Part shown: one piece after another, positions 34,098 to 43,879 of the stretch
How the letters are laid out: each line of letters starts with the position of its first letter
Numbering within the stretch: position 1 is the stretch's first letter
Program-made: the position numbers and the translations under genes
The notes under the pieces: generated by a model
What the model was told of the DNA's origin: nothing
Databases searched by the model: none
Seen by the model: only the letters and a program-made list of their open reading frames with translations
Assembly: GCA_025453975.1 (NCBI GenBank)
Contig: JALOPI010000023.1
Location: 1 to 53,202, forward strand
Length of the DNA: 53,202 nt
Origin: Syntrophobacteraceae bacterium
GTDB taxonomy: Bacteria > Desulfobacterota > Syntrophobacteria > Syntrophobacterales > Syntrophobacteraceae
Direction: 5' to 3'

Positions 34098-35567
34098 ATG
34101 GGAGCCAGGGATCTCGCCAAGAGCGATGCGGGCTTCACCGGGGGGCGAAGCGCACTCCTGCCGTGGGTGCTTTCGGGGATTCCCGCCGGGCTTCTTTTTC
34201 TTGTCCTCGGCGGCCTCGAGACGCGGTGGCTCCTGCTGCTCCTGGCCGCCGCCACCATCGGGCTGTCGTCGCTCTTCTTCCAGGACAAGAAGCGCTTTTA
34301 CCTGGTGCTCTTTTCCTCGACCATCTCCATGGGGCTGGTTCTGCACCTTGGCCTCAAGCCCGGCTCCATTTACCGTTCGACCCACGCCTTCCTCATCTCC
34401 ATCACCCACATTCCCCTGCTGGTGGTGGTGGCGCTGCATCTGGGGCGATGCCTCCAGGATGGGAAGCCGGTTTTCACCACGCCTGCCGCCCTGGGCGCCT
34501 CGGCTTTCCTGTTCGCGGCATCCACGCTCTCCGTGCTGTTCAGCAGGGCCGCCCCCTTCGGGGTCCTGGATCTTTTCGCCCTGGCCACTTCCCTGGCGGT
34601 CTTCCTGGGCATCGCCAACCTGGTGGGCGATCGATCGGAGCTGAAGGCGGTCCTTGCGGTGATCGTCGCGTCCGTGGCCGTGCAGGGCATCATCGCGGTA
34701 GCTCAGTACCTTTCGGGCTCCACCCTGGGACTGGAGCTTTTCGGCGCTCCCAAGATTCTCCAGAGTTATGCGGGGCTGTCCAGGGTGAGCCGCTCGGGCG
34801 GCACCATGGGGCACCCCAACAGCCTGGCCCTCTACATGGACCTTTTCCTTCCCCTGGGGCTGAGTCTGTTCCTGTGTCCCAGCTTGCGAGGCAAGCGAGC
34901 CCTCATCGGGCTGGCGACACTCCTGGGGCTCATGGGACTTGGCGCCACTCTTTCGCGCGGCGGGCTCCTCGCCACGGGGTTTGCGCTGACGGCCGTTCTG
35001 CTCCTTCACTGGCGGAGTCGCATCGGCATCCTGCGCTCGTCCCTGGTCCTGCTGGCCGTTGTCACTCTGGCGGGAATCGTGATCCTCAGCACGCCCAACC
35101 CCATCCAGAAGCGTTTCTCCAAGTACGACTTCGGGACGGCCCAGGGCCGGTACAGCCTGGCCGGCGTGGCCATGACCCTCATCCGGGAGAACCCCCTGCT
35201 GGGGGTGGGGCTGAACGGCTTCACCGAAGCTGCCAGGCTGGTTGACGACACACCCGAGCGCATCGTGAGCCTCTGGAACGCACCGGTCCACAACCTGTTC
35301 CTCTTCATTGCCGGGGAAACGGGCCTGCTGGGGCTGACCGCCTTCCTCCTGCTCCTGGGATGCGTGCTTCGGGGTCTGGGCAAGCCTTTGCGCTCGGAGG
35401 ACCCGTTGATCGCCTACGCGAGTCTCGGGGCTCTCATGGGACTCACGGCCTTCCTCATTCACGGCATGGTCGACTATGTCCACTGGACTCACTTCAATCC
35501 CCTCTGGTTTCTGGCGGGCCTGGCCCTTTCCCTGGGCCGGATCGCCCCGCCGGCCCCGTCGGACTGA
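34098..35567 (+). CDS. O-antigen ligase/polymerase family protein (Wzy-type)
   Basis: A 489-residue polytopic membrane protein with about 11-12 hydrophobic segments. The O-antigen ligase/Wzy core is recognised by the loop SRSGGTMGHPNSLALYMDLF, then FGTAQGRYSLAGVAMTLIRE, NPLLGVGLNGFTEAA and APVHNLFLFIAGETGLLGLT. In this operon it is most likely the periplasmic polymerase that joins lipid-linked repeat units. Three bases separate it from the Wzz gene and four from the flippase gene. Confidence 0.9.
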   Translation: MGARDLAKSDAGFTGGRSALLPWVLSGIPAGLLFLVLGGLETRWLLLLLAAATIGLSSLFFQDKKRFYLVLFSSTISMGLVLHLGLKPGSIYRSTHAFLISITHIPLLVVVALHLGRCLQDGKPVFTTPAALGASAFLFAASTLSVLFSRAAPFGVLDLFALATSLAVFLGIANLVGDRSELKAVLAVIVASVAVQGIIAVAQYLSGSTLGLELFGAPKILQSYAGLSRVSRSGGTMGHPNSLALYMDLFLPLGLSLFLCPSLRGKRALIGLATLLGLMGLGATLSRGGLLATGFALTAVLLLHWRSRIGILRSSLVLLAVVTLAGIVILSTPNPIQKRFSKYDFGTAQGRYSLAGVAMTLIRENPLLGVGLNGFTEAARLVDDTPERIVSLWNAPVHNLFLFIAGETGLLGLTAFLLLLGCVLRGLGKPLRSEDPLIAYASLGALMGLTAFLIHGMVDYVHWTHFNPLWFLAGLALSLGRIAPPAPSD

Positions 35568-35571
35568 GCAC

Positions 35572-37023
35572 ATGGGGCTTCGGTCCACTTCCAGGAGCCC
35601 TGGCTCCTTCTTTCGAAACAGCGTCCTCCTGGTGGGAATCGAGCTGGCCAGCAAGGTTTTCGGACTGGTTTTTTTCATCGTGATGGCACGATATCTCGGA
35701 GCGGGTGAGCTGGGAGGGTACGCCTTCGCCATGGGCGTCGCCAACTTCTTCGTCATTGCGCCCCGTTTCGGCTTCGAGAAAATGGCGCAGCGCGAGATCG
35801 GCCGGATGGGGCATCTTCCCCGAAGCACATTCCTGGAGCTGACGGCCGTCAAGGCGGGAATCTCGATCCCGGCCATGGCGGCTCTCGCCCTGTCGCTGTG
35901 GATGTTCTCTCCGGGCCAGGCGTGGACGGGGCTTGTGGTGGGCGCCTTTGTCTTCGCCTACGCCTACCTGGAGTTTCTGAACGCCATCTTCCGGGGGCTT
36001 CAGCGGGCTGAGTACGAAGTCGCCTCGCGGTCCCTGTTCTCCACCCTGAATCTCCTCATCGGTGTGGCCATCCTCCAGCAGGGAGGGAAGGTCCCGGCCG
36101 TGGCACTGGGGCAGACAGCCTGCGTGGCGGCAGCCGTCGCCATGTCGTTCCATTTTCTCGGGCCTTTCGTGGAGAAGTCCCGTCCAGACTACCGATGGAG
36201 CAGGCTCGTCGAGCACGTCCGGAAGGCGGCCCCCCTGGGCGGTGTCCTCGTGGCCATCTATTTCAGCAATCAGATGGGGATCCTGGCCCTGGGCACCCTC
36301 GCCGGGGATCGGGAAGCCGGCTACTTCGCGGCTGCCATGAGGATATTCGATAACCTGACGCTTCTCGCCGCGGCGGTCATGGGTGCCTTTCTCCCCAGGG
36401 CGAGCGAGCTCCATCAGGAGTCCAGGGAGGGATTCTCCCGGGCCGCCGAATTCGTCATGAGGCAGGCCGTGTTGCTGGCGATGCCCATGGGAGTGGCTCT
36501 GGTCCTGCTGGCAGAGCCCATCGTTCTGCTCCTTTACGGCACCGGCTTCGCCCCGGCGATCCCGTGCCTGAGGATCCTGGGTCTGACACTGATCTTCAGT
36601 TACTGGAACTACGTGGCGGACAGCATCCTCATCGCCGCGGACCGCGAGGGGCTGCTCTTCCGGATCACCTGCGCCGCCGCCCTGATCCATGTCGCATCGA
36701 GCCTGGGGCTGGTGCATCTCCACTCCCATGTGGGAGCTGCCCTGTCCGTCCTGGCGACCCAGATGGTCTACGCCATCCTCCTGTCCGCCGCCCTCCGTGA
36801 CACGGTGAGCCTCCGCCGCCTCGGCGCCGTCCTCTGGAAGCCGGTGGCAGCCTCCCTGGCCATGGGGGGGCTCTTGTACCCACTCCGACACCATTCCCTC
36901 CTGCTCGTCACTCCGCTGGGAGGCGCGGTCTACCTGGGGGTGCTTCTGGCGACGGGGGCGCTCGATTTCCGGGAATGGCGCGGCCTGGGCCTGGCCTCCG
37001 GCCGAAAGGTGTTACGGAAATGA
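35572..37023 (+). CDS. Oligosaccharide flippase (Wzx-type)
   Basis: A 483-residue MATE/MVF-type membrane protein with about 12-14 helices. It begins with a short basic N-terminus and FFRNSVLLVGIELASKVFGL, followed by ARYLGAGELGGYAFAMGVAN, the usual Wzx opening. FGFEKMAQREIGRM and NQMGILALGTLAGDREAGYF are further family features. It would flip undecaprenyl-linked repeat units to the periplasmic face for the polymerase. The start at 35572 sits four bases after the preceding stop. Its stop overlaps the next ATG (ATGA). Confidence 0.9.
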   Translation: MGLRSTSRSPGSFFRNSVLLVGIELASKVFGLVFFIVMARYLGAGELGGYAFAMGVANFFVIAPRFGFEKMAQREIGRMGHLPRSTFLELTAVKAGISIPAMAALALSLWMFSPGQAWTGLVVGAFVFAYAYLEFLNAIFRGLQRAEYEVASRSLFSTLNLLIGVAILQQGGKVPAVALGQTACVAAAVAMSFHFLGPFVEKSRPDYRWSRLVEHVRKAAPLGGVLVAIYFSNQMGILALGTLAGDREAGYFAAAMRIFDNLTLLAAAVMGAFLPRASELHQESREGFSRAAEFVMRQAVLLAMPMGVALVLLAEPIVLLLYGTGFAPAIPCLRILGLTLIFSYWNYVADSILIAADREGLLFRITCAAALIHVASSLGLVHLHSHVGAALSVLATQMVYAILLSAALRDTVSLRRLGAVLWKPVAASLAMGGLLYPLRHHSLLLVTPLGGAVYLGVLLATGALDFREWRGLGLASGRKVLRK

Positions 37024-39017
37024 CGGATTCGGACGGGGCTCGGACGCCAGGGGCAGCGGCACCCACGGAGAATGGATGCACGCATCGTTGGAGGGATTGG
37101 AGTTTGTTCTCAATCCCGGGTGTGCTGCTGACTCTCCTTTGGATCCTGACTTCCGCCCCCTGGTGTCGTGCCGGAGTGGTCGATGCCGAAATTCGGGTAC
37201 ATTGCGGAGCGGTGGGGGCACCCGTCAACGGCAGGCTGTTGGGGCAGAACGTTCCCGTGAGCATTTCAGGGCTCTGGGATTCCGCCGCCGACGGGATTCA
37301 TTCCGCGTCCGAAGCCGCGGTGAGGGGGATCCGGCCGTCGGTCCTGCGTTTCCCCGGTGGCAGCATGGCGGATCTCTACCTGTGGGAGGATGGAATTTCG
37401 CAGCGGGCTCGAGACACCGTCGGCGCCGGTGCCTCGGAGATTCACCTGAAGGAGGCTCCGGGCTGGAGGTCCGGAAACGGGGCCCGCTTCCTGGGGCCAT
37501 CGGCCGGTCGATATGGCGACCCGTTTCAGTTTCTCCGGGCTGACGGCCAAACGCTGCGATGGGTCCGGGGCATGGAGAGACCCCACCCGCCAGACGCTCC
37601 CGTTAGACTCGATCGCCGCAATGGGCAGCCGGACTGGCTCAACAATGCCCTGGGATCCCCGGAGATCATCAAGCTCGCCGAATCCCTGGGCTCCGAGCTT
37701 CTGCTCACGGTGAATTTCGGCACGGGGATCGACGGCTCGGGGAGCCTTTCCGTCGCCGCGTCCCTCGACCAGCGCGTCATGCGGGCTGCCGCATGGGTGG
37801 CCTATATGAACGGCAGCGTTTCCGATGAGCGTCCCATCGGGATCGATCCCGAGGGAAACGACTGGCGAACGGTGAGCCATTGGGCTCGCCAGCGGGTCGA
37901 GGAGGGCCGAAGTGCCCCGGTGGGTGTGAGGCACTGGGAGGTGGGCAATGAGCTCTTCTACGCCTCCGAGGCGGGACACACCACGGCGGAGGAGTATGCC
38001 AGGGGCTTCGTTCGATTCGTCCGGGCCATGAAGGCCATGGATCCTTCCATCAAGGTCGGGGCAGCCGGGATGTCGGACCCGGCGGGTCGCGGGGATCTGG
38101 ATTCTCTCGTCCCGTGGAATGCCACTCTGATCCGGCTGGCCAAGGCGGACATGGACTTCCTGGCTGTGCATCCCTACTATCCATCGGCTTTGCGGTCCCA
38201 GATAACCTATGGCGGCGAAGACTGGTTCAGGGGTGTCATGGCGGGGGCCAGTCAGGCCGCGGCCCATCTGGAGGGGATCCGCGGGGAGCTGGATCGGACC
38301 GAGCCCGTCGGGAAGGGAGTGGAGATCGTCGTTTCCGAATATGGAATCTGGCCGGCGGACTCCAGGGATGCGCGGGACTACTCGAATCTCGCGCGGGCTG
38401 CCCATGACACCGACCTCCTGATCCAGCTGCTGCGGGCGGGGGAGCGCTGGGGAGTGACCCTGGCGACGGGCTGGAACCTCCAGAGCAGCACGGAAACGGC
38501 CCTGATCAGACACGACTGGACGACGGGGCTCGGCACGCGCAGGCCCCAGTACCACGCTTTTCAGATGCTGCGGGGACTCGACGGGTCTCGCCTGCTGCCC
38601 GTTTCCATCCAGGGCCCGACCTTCGGCTCCCCGAAATTCGGCAACCTGGAGGCACGGTCGGGCATTCCGGTCCTCGAGGCCGCGGCGTTTGTGGGAGCCC
38701 AGGGCCGAGTCAGCCTGCTGGTGCTCAACAGGGATCTTCACAACGTGGTTCAGGCTTCAGTCCAGCTGGGTGAATGCCCGCCCCATGGACCAGCCTCGGC
38801 CAGGGTCCTGGCCGGCCCCGCGCCTTCGGCCCACAACGAGGATCCTTCGCCGGCGGTCCAGCCGTTGTCCCAGCCCGTGTCTGTTTCGTCCCGGTCCATG
38901 GTCCTCGCCTTTCCCCCCCATTCCATCACGCTTCTGGAGCTGGACGGGCAGGGGGCTGGAGGGACGGAACGGCCCATTCCGGCTCCCCGCGATATTCGCA
39001 ATATCGACGAAGGCTGA
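37020..39017 (+). CDS. GH51-like glycoside hydrolase (alpha-L-arabinofuranosidase-like)
   Basis: A 665-residue hydrolase with an N-terminal membrane/signal segment (FSIPGVLLTLLWILTSAPWC at about 30-49). The barrel begins VRGIRPSVLRFPGGSMADLY, a hallmark of GH51/GH39-like enzymes. The acid/base is Glu311 in HWEVGNELFYASE and the likely nucleophile is Glu440 in EIVVSEYGIWP. DFLAVHPYYPSAL matches the barrel strand between them. A C-terminal beta domain carries VSLLVLNRDLHNVVQASVQL. It probably trims or edits the polymer in the periplasm or at the surface; arabinose specificity is uncertain. ATGA overlap with the flippase gene. Confidence 0.8.
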   Translation: MTDSDGARTPGAAAPTENGCTHRWRDWSLFSIPGVLLTLLWILTSAPWCRAGVVDAEIRVHCGAVGAPVNGRLLGQNVPVSISGLWDSAADGIHSASEAAVRGIRPSVLRFPGGSMADLYLWEDGISQRARDTVGAGASEIHLKEAPGWRSGNGARFLGPSAGRYGDPFQFLRADGQTLRWVRGMERPHPPDAPVRLDRRNGQPDWLNNALGSPEIIKLAESLGSELLLTVNFGTGIDGSGSLSVAASLDQRVMRAAAWVAYMNGSVSDERPIGIDPEGNDWRTVSHWARQRVEEGRSAPVGVRHWEVGNELFYASEAGHTTAEEYARGFVRFVRAMKAMDPSIKVGAAGMSDPAGRGDLDSLVPWNATLIRLAKADMDFLAVHPYYPSALRSQITYGGEDWFRGVMAGASQAAAHLEGIRGELDRTEPVGKGVEIVVSEYGIWPADSRDARDYSNLARAAHDTDLLIQLLRAGERWGVTLATGWNLQSSTETALIRHDWTTGLGTRRPQYHAFQMLRGLDGSRLLPVSIQGPTFGSPKFGNLEARSGIPVLEAAAFVGAQGRVSLLVLNRDLHNVVQASVQLGECPPHGPASARVLAGPAPSAHNEDPSPAVQPLSQPVSVSSRSMVLAFPPHSITLLELDGQGAGGTERPIPAPRDIRNIDEG

Positions 39018-39075
39018 CGAGGGGAAGCACGAGACCGGGGCCAGCGGAGCCCGAGAAGCCTGGGGACAGCTTTTG

Positions 39076-40308
39076 ATGCGACCATCCAGTCCAGTGATTG
39101 CCTACATGGGCCGAGTGCTTCCGACGCTCTCGGAGACCTTCGTTATCCGGGAGGCCGCGGCCCTCATGGCCCTGGGGGCTTCCGTCGAGCTTTTCACCCT
39201 CTACCCGCCGGATGCTGCACACCTTCATCCCGAGATGCCCGATGCCGCTGCCAGGGCCCACGTCGTCTGGCGGCCGCGTGCCGCCGCATTCTGGAAGGCC
39301 CATGCCCGCATCCTGAGAGAGGCTCCGGACAGGTACCGCCTGGCCGTCAGGAAGTTTATCCTGGAGCCGCGGGACCGAAGGGAGCGTCGAACGAGAAGCG
39401 CCCTCCACTTCCTCATGGCTCCCCACGCGGCCGTTCTGCTGAAGCGCCTCGCCGTCTCCCATGTGCACGCGCACTTTGCCAACGTGGCGGCGAGCGTTGC
39501 CATGATGGCTGCCTGCCTCGCGGACCTGCCCTTCAGCTTCACGGCTCACGCCTACGACCTGTTCGTGGACGACCTCCTGATGGAGGAGAAGCTGCGAAGC
39601 GCCCGGTTCGTGGCCACCTGCAGCCGGTTCCACGTCGAATACCTGCGTCGGCACTATGAGGCGGGGCGCGACGCCCGCATCGAGGTCATTCATTACGGCA
39701 TCGATCCTTCCCGGTACTCGCCCGTGGGGCGCCAGGCTCATGGCAGACCCCTGGTCCTGGCCGTGGGGCGGCTGGTGGAGACCAAGGGATTCCACACCCT
39801 CATCGAGGCCTGCGGGCTGCTGAGGGCTCGGGGAATGTCGGTGAGATGCGTCATCGCGGGAGACGGGCCCGAGGCATCACGACTCAGACGGCTGGCCGAA
39901 GTGCATGGCGTGGAACGGGAGGTCACCTTCACCGGCGCACTCCAGCCGGCTGAGGTCCTGGAGCACTACGAGCGTGCCGACTGCCTCGCCATGCCGTCCT
40001 GCGTGCGGAGCAACGACCGGGATGGCATGCCCAACGTCCTCCTCGAAGCCATGGCCAGGGGACTTCCAGTCGTTGCCACGCGGGTCTCGGGGATTCCCGA
40101 GCTGGTCCGGGACGGCGAAACGGGACTGCTGGTGAGCCCGGACGATCCGGAAGCGCTGGCCGCCGCCATGGGGAAGCTTCTGGCGGACCGGGACCTGGCG
40201 GACCGGCTGGGCAGGGCGGGGCGGGAGCTGGTGCGGGCCGAGTTTGACATCACCCGGAGCGCCGGGAAATTGCTGGAGCTCTTTTCATCCAACACAGCAC
40301 GGGAGTAG
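39076..40308 (+). CDS. GT4-family glycosyltransferase
   Basis: A 410-residue GT-B enzyme with two Rossmann domains. The N-terminal domain opens with PVIAYMGRVLPTLSETFVIR, the typical start of exopolysaccharide GT4 enzymes, and contains HVHAHFANVAASVAMMA. The nucleotide-sugar domain has VLAVGRLVETKGFHTLIEAC, VIAGDGPE and the E-x7-E region GMPNVLLEAMARGLPVVATR. It is cytoplasmic and adds a sugar to the lipid-linked repeat unit. The ATG at 39076 lies 58 bases after the GH51-like gene, next to the conserved start of the domain; donor sugar unknown. Confidence 0.92.
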   Translation: MRPSSPVIAYMGRVLPTLSETFVIREAAALMALGASVELFTLYPPDAAHLHPEMPDAAARAHVVWRPRAAAFWKAHARILREAPDRYRLAVRKFILEPRDRRERRTRSALHFLMAPHAAVLLKRLAVSHVHAHFANVAASVAMMAACLADLPFSFTAHAYDLFVDDLLMEEKLRSARFVATCSRFHVEYLRRHYEAGRDARIEVIHYGIDPSRYSPVGRQAHGRPLVLAVGRLVETKGFHTLIEACGLLRARGMSVRCVIAGDGPEASRLRRLAEVHGVEREVTFTGALQPAEVLEHYERADCLAMPSCVRSNDRDGMPNVLLEAMARGLPVVATRVSGIPELVRDGETGLLVSPDDPEALAAAMGKLLADRDLADRLGRAGRELVRAEFDITRSAGKLLELFSSNTARE

Positions 40309-40320
40309 AGACACTCGACC

Positions 40321-42222
40321 ATGTGCGGCCTATGCGGAATCGTCCACTGGGACGGCCAGAGCGCGGATGAAGGCCTTGTCCGCCGCATGAACGGGCTCAT
40401 CCGCCACCGGGGTCCCGACGACGAGGGGTATCATCTTTCCGGCGGGGTGGGCCTGGGGTTTCGGCGCCTGAGCATCATCGATCTTGCCGGCGGCGCCCAG
40501 CCCATGCCCAACGAGGACGGATCCGTCCACGTGGTGTTCAACGGGGAGATCTACAATTTCAAGGACCTCCGAAAGACCCTGACTCAGCGGGGGCATGCGT
40601 TCCGCACCCGTTCGGACACGGAAGTCATCGTCCACGGCTACGAGGAGTGGGGGGAGGACGTGGTATCGAGCCTCCAGGGTATGTTTGCCTTCGCCCTGTG
40701 GGACGAGACCCGGCGAACGCTGTTCCTGGCCCGGGACCGCCTGGGGATCAAGCCCCTCTACTACGGCATCCTTCCGGGGGCACTGGTCTTCGGATCGGAG
40801 CCCAAGTGCCTGCTGGAAGCTCCGGGAATCGACCGATCCCTCAACGACCGGGCGGTCCTGGATTACTTCTCCTTCCTCTACATTCCGACCCGACAGCGAA
40901 TCTACCGGGGCATACGGCAGCTCATGCCCGGGGAATCCCTCACCCTGTCCCAGGGGGCGGTCTCGTTGCGCCGCTACTGGACGCCGCGCTGGCGCCTGGA
41001 TCGGACCCGTACCGAGGAGGAGTGGTGCGAGGCGCTCCGGGAGCAGCTGGATCGATCGGTTTCCTCCCACCTGGTGGCCGACGTCCCGGTGGGGGTCTGG
41101 CTTTCGGGAGGAATCGACTCCAGTGCCGTGGCGGCATCCATGACCCGCGCGGGGCCGGGCCGAGCCCTCAGCTTCAGCGCGGGCTTCGACGTGCCGCGCT
41201 ACGATGAGACCCGGTATGCCCTGGAGGTGAGCCGTCACCTGGGAACGAGCCACGAAGTGCTTCCCATGGATTCCTCCAGCATGGAGATCCTCCCGAGGCT
41301 CCTCTGGCTCCTGGATGAGCCCCTGGCCGATGCCACGGTCATCCCCACCTATCTCCTTTCCCGTCGCACCCGGGAAAGGGTGAAGGTCGTTCTGAGCGGG
41401 GAGGGGGGGGACGAGCTCTTCGGCGGCTACACTCACTACCAGGGCATGGAGCTGAACCGCTGCCTCAGGAGCGTGCCGGCTCCCTTGAGGCGATGGATGG
41501 CCGAAGCCATCCACGGAATGCGCCGCCGGGCGGGGGGGACTCCGCTTTATCGATGGCACCGCCTGGAGCGGGTCCTGGAAAGCTCCCTATCCCCGCCCTT
41601 CGAGGACTTCCTGGGGAAAGTGGCCGCTTTTTCCGGCAAGGAGATCGCGTGTCTCTTCAGCATGGATTTTCTCAAGGAAATACATGACTTTGTCCCCATG
41701 GAGCCCATGCGGGAGGCCGTCGCCATGACGCCGAGTCCGGATCCGCTGTCCAGCGCCTTCCTGGCCGACCTCTCGGTCTACCTGCACGGTGACATGCTGA
41801 CCAAGGTGGATCGCATGAGCATGGCCTGCTCCCTGGAAGTACGGGTTCCGCTCCTCGATCACGACCTCGTGGAGCTGGCCCTTGCCATTCCGTCCGGCCT
41901 CAAGGTGAGGGGGATGGAGACCAAGGGGATTTTGCGCGGGGCCGTGTCGCCCTGGCTCCCGCGAAGGATCGCTCGCAGACCCAAGAGAGGATTCAATCCT
42001 CCCCTGGAGCACTGGCTCAGGGGGAGTCTGCCACGGGTGGTCGCCGACTGGGGCATGCTGGAAGCCCTTCGGGATGCCGGAATGTTCCGCATGGGATACG
42101 TGCGTGCCCTGATGGAGGAGCACGTTCGGGGGCAGGGCGACCATGCCCGCAAGCTCTGGGCCCTGCTGGTCTTCGCCGTCTGGTGGCGCCGCGTGCGCGG
42201 TGGAAAGGGGGGCTGTCCGTGA
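40321..42222 (+). CDS. Asparagine synthetase-like glutamine amidotransferase (AsnB family)
   Basis: A 633-residue class II amidotransferase. The N-terminal nucleophile is Cys2 in MCGLCGIVHWDG, followed by RHRGPDDEGYH and VFNGEIYNFKDL. The ATP-pyrophosphatase loop is LSGGIDSSAVAAS at about 261-273, and SGEGGDELFGGYTHYQ and DLSVYLHGDMLTKVDRMSMA complete the synthetase domain. In polysaccharide operons such proteins are thought to amidate a sugar acid or make asparagine-like side groups; the EPS-associated branch is often annotated with exosortase systems, but no exosortase is in this window. Its stop overlaps the next GTG. Confidence 0.92.
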   Translation: MCGLCGIVHWDGQSADEGLVRRMNGLIRHRGPDDEGYHLSGGVGLGFRRLSIIDLAGGAQPMPNEDGSVHVVFNGEIYNFKDLRKTLTQRGHAFRTRSDTEVIVHGYEEWGEDVVSSLQGMFAFALWDETRRTLFLARDRLGIKPLYYGILPGALVFGSEPKCLLEAPGIDRSLNDRAVLDYFSFLYIPTRQRIYRGIRQLMPGESLTLSQGAVSLRRYWTPRWRLDRTRTEEEWCEALREQLDRSVSSHLVADVPVGVWLSGGIDSSAVAASMTRAGPGRALSFSAGFDVPRYDETRYALEVSRHLGTSHEVLPMDSSSMEILPRLLWLLDEPLADATVIPTYLLSRRTRERVKVVLSGEGGDELFGGYTHYQGMELNRCLRSVPAPLRRWMAEAIHGMRRRAGGTPLYRWHRLERVLESSLSPPFEDFLGKVAAFSGKEIACLFSMDFLKEIHDFVPMEPMREAVAMTPSPDPLSSAFLADLSVYLHGDMLTKVDRMSMACSLEVRVPLLDHDLVELALAIPSGLKVRGMETKGILRGAVSPWLPRRIARRPKRGFNPPLEHWLRGSLPRVVADWGMLEALRDAGMFRMGYVRALMEEHVRGQGDHARKLWALLVFAVWWRRVRGGKGGCP

Positions 42223-43100
42223 GCAGGCGACTGGTCGTGATCACACCGTGCAAGGATGAGTCGGCGTTCATCGAAAGAACTCTCGAGTCCATGGCCTCCC
42301 AGACGTCGGTGCCGGCACGCTGGGTCATCGTGGACGACGGCAGCAGGGATGCGACTCCCGAAATCGTTGCACGAAGGGCTGTGGATCACCCCTGGATGGA
42401 GCTGCTGAGAAAACCCGGCGGCGGGCCGCGGCAGCTCGGTCCCGGCGTCGTTTCCGCGTTCCGTTTCGGCCTCGATGCCCTGGGTGACGACCCCTTCGAC
42501 GTGGTCGCCAAGCTGGACGCGGATCTCGAATTCGGTCCTCAAACCCTCGAGCGGATCCTCTCCCACTTCGAGGACCCACGGGTCGGCATGGCCAGCGGCA
42601 CGACTTTTCTCAGGACGGATGATGGCCTCGTCTCCGAGCGGCACGCCCCGTACTTCGTGCCCGGTCAGGCCAAGTTCTACCGGAGGGCGTGCTTCGAGGA
42701 GATCGGCGGGCTCCAGCCCGTTTACGGCTGGGACATCATCGACCAGATCGACGCCCGCAGACATGGATGGGTGACGCTGCACGACCCCGATGTGACCCTC
42801 ATCCATCATCGCCTCCAGGGGTCCGCGTTCGGACCCGTCAAGGGGCGGATCATCTGGGGCTGGGGTGCTTACGCCATAGGCAGCCACCCCCTCTTCGCCC
42901 TGGGCCGCGGTCTCTATCGGATGATGGAGCGCCCGCGGCTCATCGGCGGCCTGGCCTTCCTCTGGGGGTTCTTCTCCGCCTACCGGAATCCGAACATCCG
43001 CCGCATCGAGGACCCCGGTCTCATCCGGCATGTCCGCAAGGAGCAGGTCTACCGCCTGCTCCACGGGAATCGGCTCCCCGATGGAGGGCTTCAACCATGA
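42219..43100 (+). CDS. GT2-family glycosyltransferase
   Basis: A 293-residue GT-A enzyme. It starts RLVVITPCKDESAFIERTLE, then WVIVDDGSRDATPEI and VAKLDADLEFG, giving the nucleotide and metal-binding Asp residues. GQAKFYRRACFEEIGGL and GWDIIDQIDARRHGW carry the acceptor-side acidic region. It has no clear membrane helix apart from a weakly hydrophobic C-terminal stretch. GTG at 42219 overlaps the stop of the amidotransferase (GTGA) and has an AAAGGGGGG site; an upstream GTG at 42183 would extend it by 12 residues. Likely assembles the EPS repeat unit. Confidence 0.9.
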   Translation: MSRRLVVITPCKDESAFIERTLESMASQTSVPARWVIVDDGSRDATPEIVARRAVDHPWMELLRKPGGGPRQLGPGVVSAFRFGLDALGDDPFDVVAKLDADLEFGPQTLERILSHFEDPRVGMASGTTFLRTDDGLVSERHAPYFVPGQAKFYRRACFEEIGGLQPVYGWDIIDQIDARRHGWVTLHDPDVTLIHHRLQGSAFGPVKGRIIWGWGAYAIGSHPLFALGRGLYRMMERPRLIGGLAFLWGFFSAYRNPNIRRIEDPGLIRHVRKEQVYRLLHGNRLPDGGLQP

Positions 43101-43879
43101 ACAGTCCCTGTGCCCTGGACATTCTCGGCCTCCCGATCCACGCGTGGAAGGCCTCGGATTTCGTGCGGAGGGTGGATGAGGGTCTTCGGGAGGGAGCGTG
43201 TAGAACGTATGTGGGGATCAACGCCCACACCCTGACCCTGGCTCGCGGGGATCCCGAGTACCTGCGGATGCTCGAGGGCATGGACGCCCTCTACGCCGAG
43301 GGGGGCTCCATCGTTCTGGCGTCGTGGCTTCTCGGGAGGGCTCTTCCCGCCAAGCTGACCACCACCGATCTCTGGCCCCTCTGCTGCGAATTGGCCTCCA
43401 GGAAGAGCTACGGCATGTACCTGCTGGGCGGGGAAGAAGGGCTGGCCCGGGAGGCCGCGGAAGCCGCCCGCCGGTCCTGGCCGGGAATCCGGATCGTGGG
43501 GACCCACCACGGCTATTTCCCGATGGATGACGAGGAGATCGTCGGCAAAATCAACGCCGTCCGCCCCGACATCCTGTGGGTGGGGCTGGGGGAGCCCAGG
43601 CAGGTCGTCTGGGCCTCCAGGAGGAAGGCCAAGCTGAATGCCGGTGTCCTCCTCACCTGCGGAGGCATGTTCCGGCTCATCGCGGGCCGCCAGAGACGAC
43701 CGGGTCCCCTCCTGCACCGCAATGGCCTGGAGTGGCTGGGCAGGATCTTTCACGAGCCAGCGGTCTGGCGTCGATATGCCAGGGATTTTCCGCTCCTGGC
43801 CCGCATGACCGTGACCGGGCTTCTCGCCCGGCGGGGGAATGGGCGTGGCCGGCGGACCGGGAGGTCGTCGTGCGGATAG
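43097..43879 (+). CDS. WecG/TagA/CpsF-family glycosyltransferase
   Basis: A 260-residue membrane-associated glycosyltransferase of the GT26 family, which adds a sugar to undecaprenyl-linked intermediates. Family blocks: TYVGINAHTLTLARGDPEYL, MYLLGGEEGLAREAAEAARR, VGTHHGYF, DILWVGLGEPRQVVWASRRK and LLTCGGMFRLIAGRQRR. In the block usually reading A-D-x-x-x-x-D-G, where the Asp acts as catalytic base in the Thermoanaerobacter TagA enzyme, this protein reads LYAEGGSIV, so Glu68 replaces Asp. The C-terminal arginine-rich tail suits membrane docking. ATGA overlap upstream. Confidence 0.88.
   Translation: MNSPCALDILGLPIHAWKASDFVRRVDEGLREGACRTYVGINAHTLTLARGDPEYLRMLEGMDALYAEGGSIVLASWLLGRALPAKLTTTDLWPLCCELASRKSYGMYLLGGEEGLAREAAEAARRSWPGIRIVGTHHGYFPMDDEEIVGKINAVRPDILWVGLGEPRQVVWASRRKAKLNAGVLLTCGGMFRLIAGRQRRPGPLLHRNGLEWLGRIFHEPAVWRRYARDFPLLARMTVTGLLARRGNGRGRRTGRSSCG

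Noticed and set aside
33003..35876. 957-codon open frame antisense to the Wzz and Wzy genes
   Set aside because: Composition is dominated by Gln, Gly, Arg and Glu without any motif; the plus strand has two well-supported genes here.
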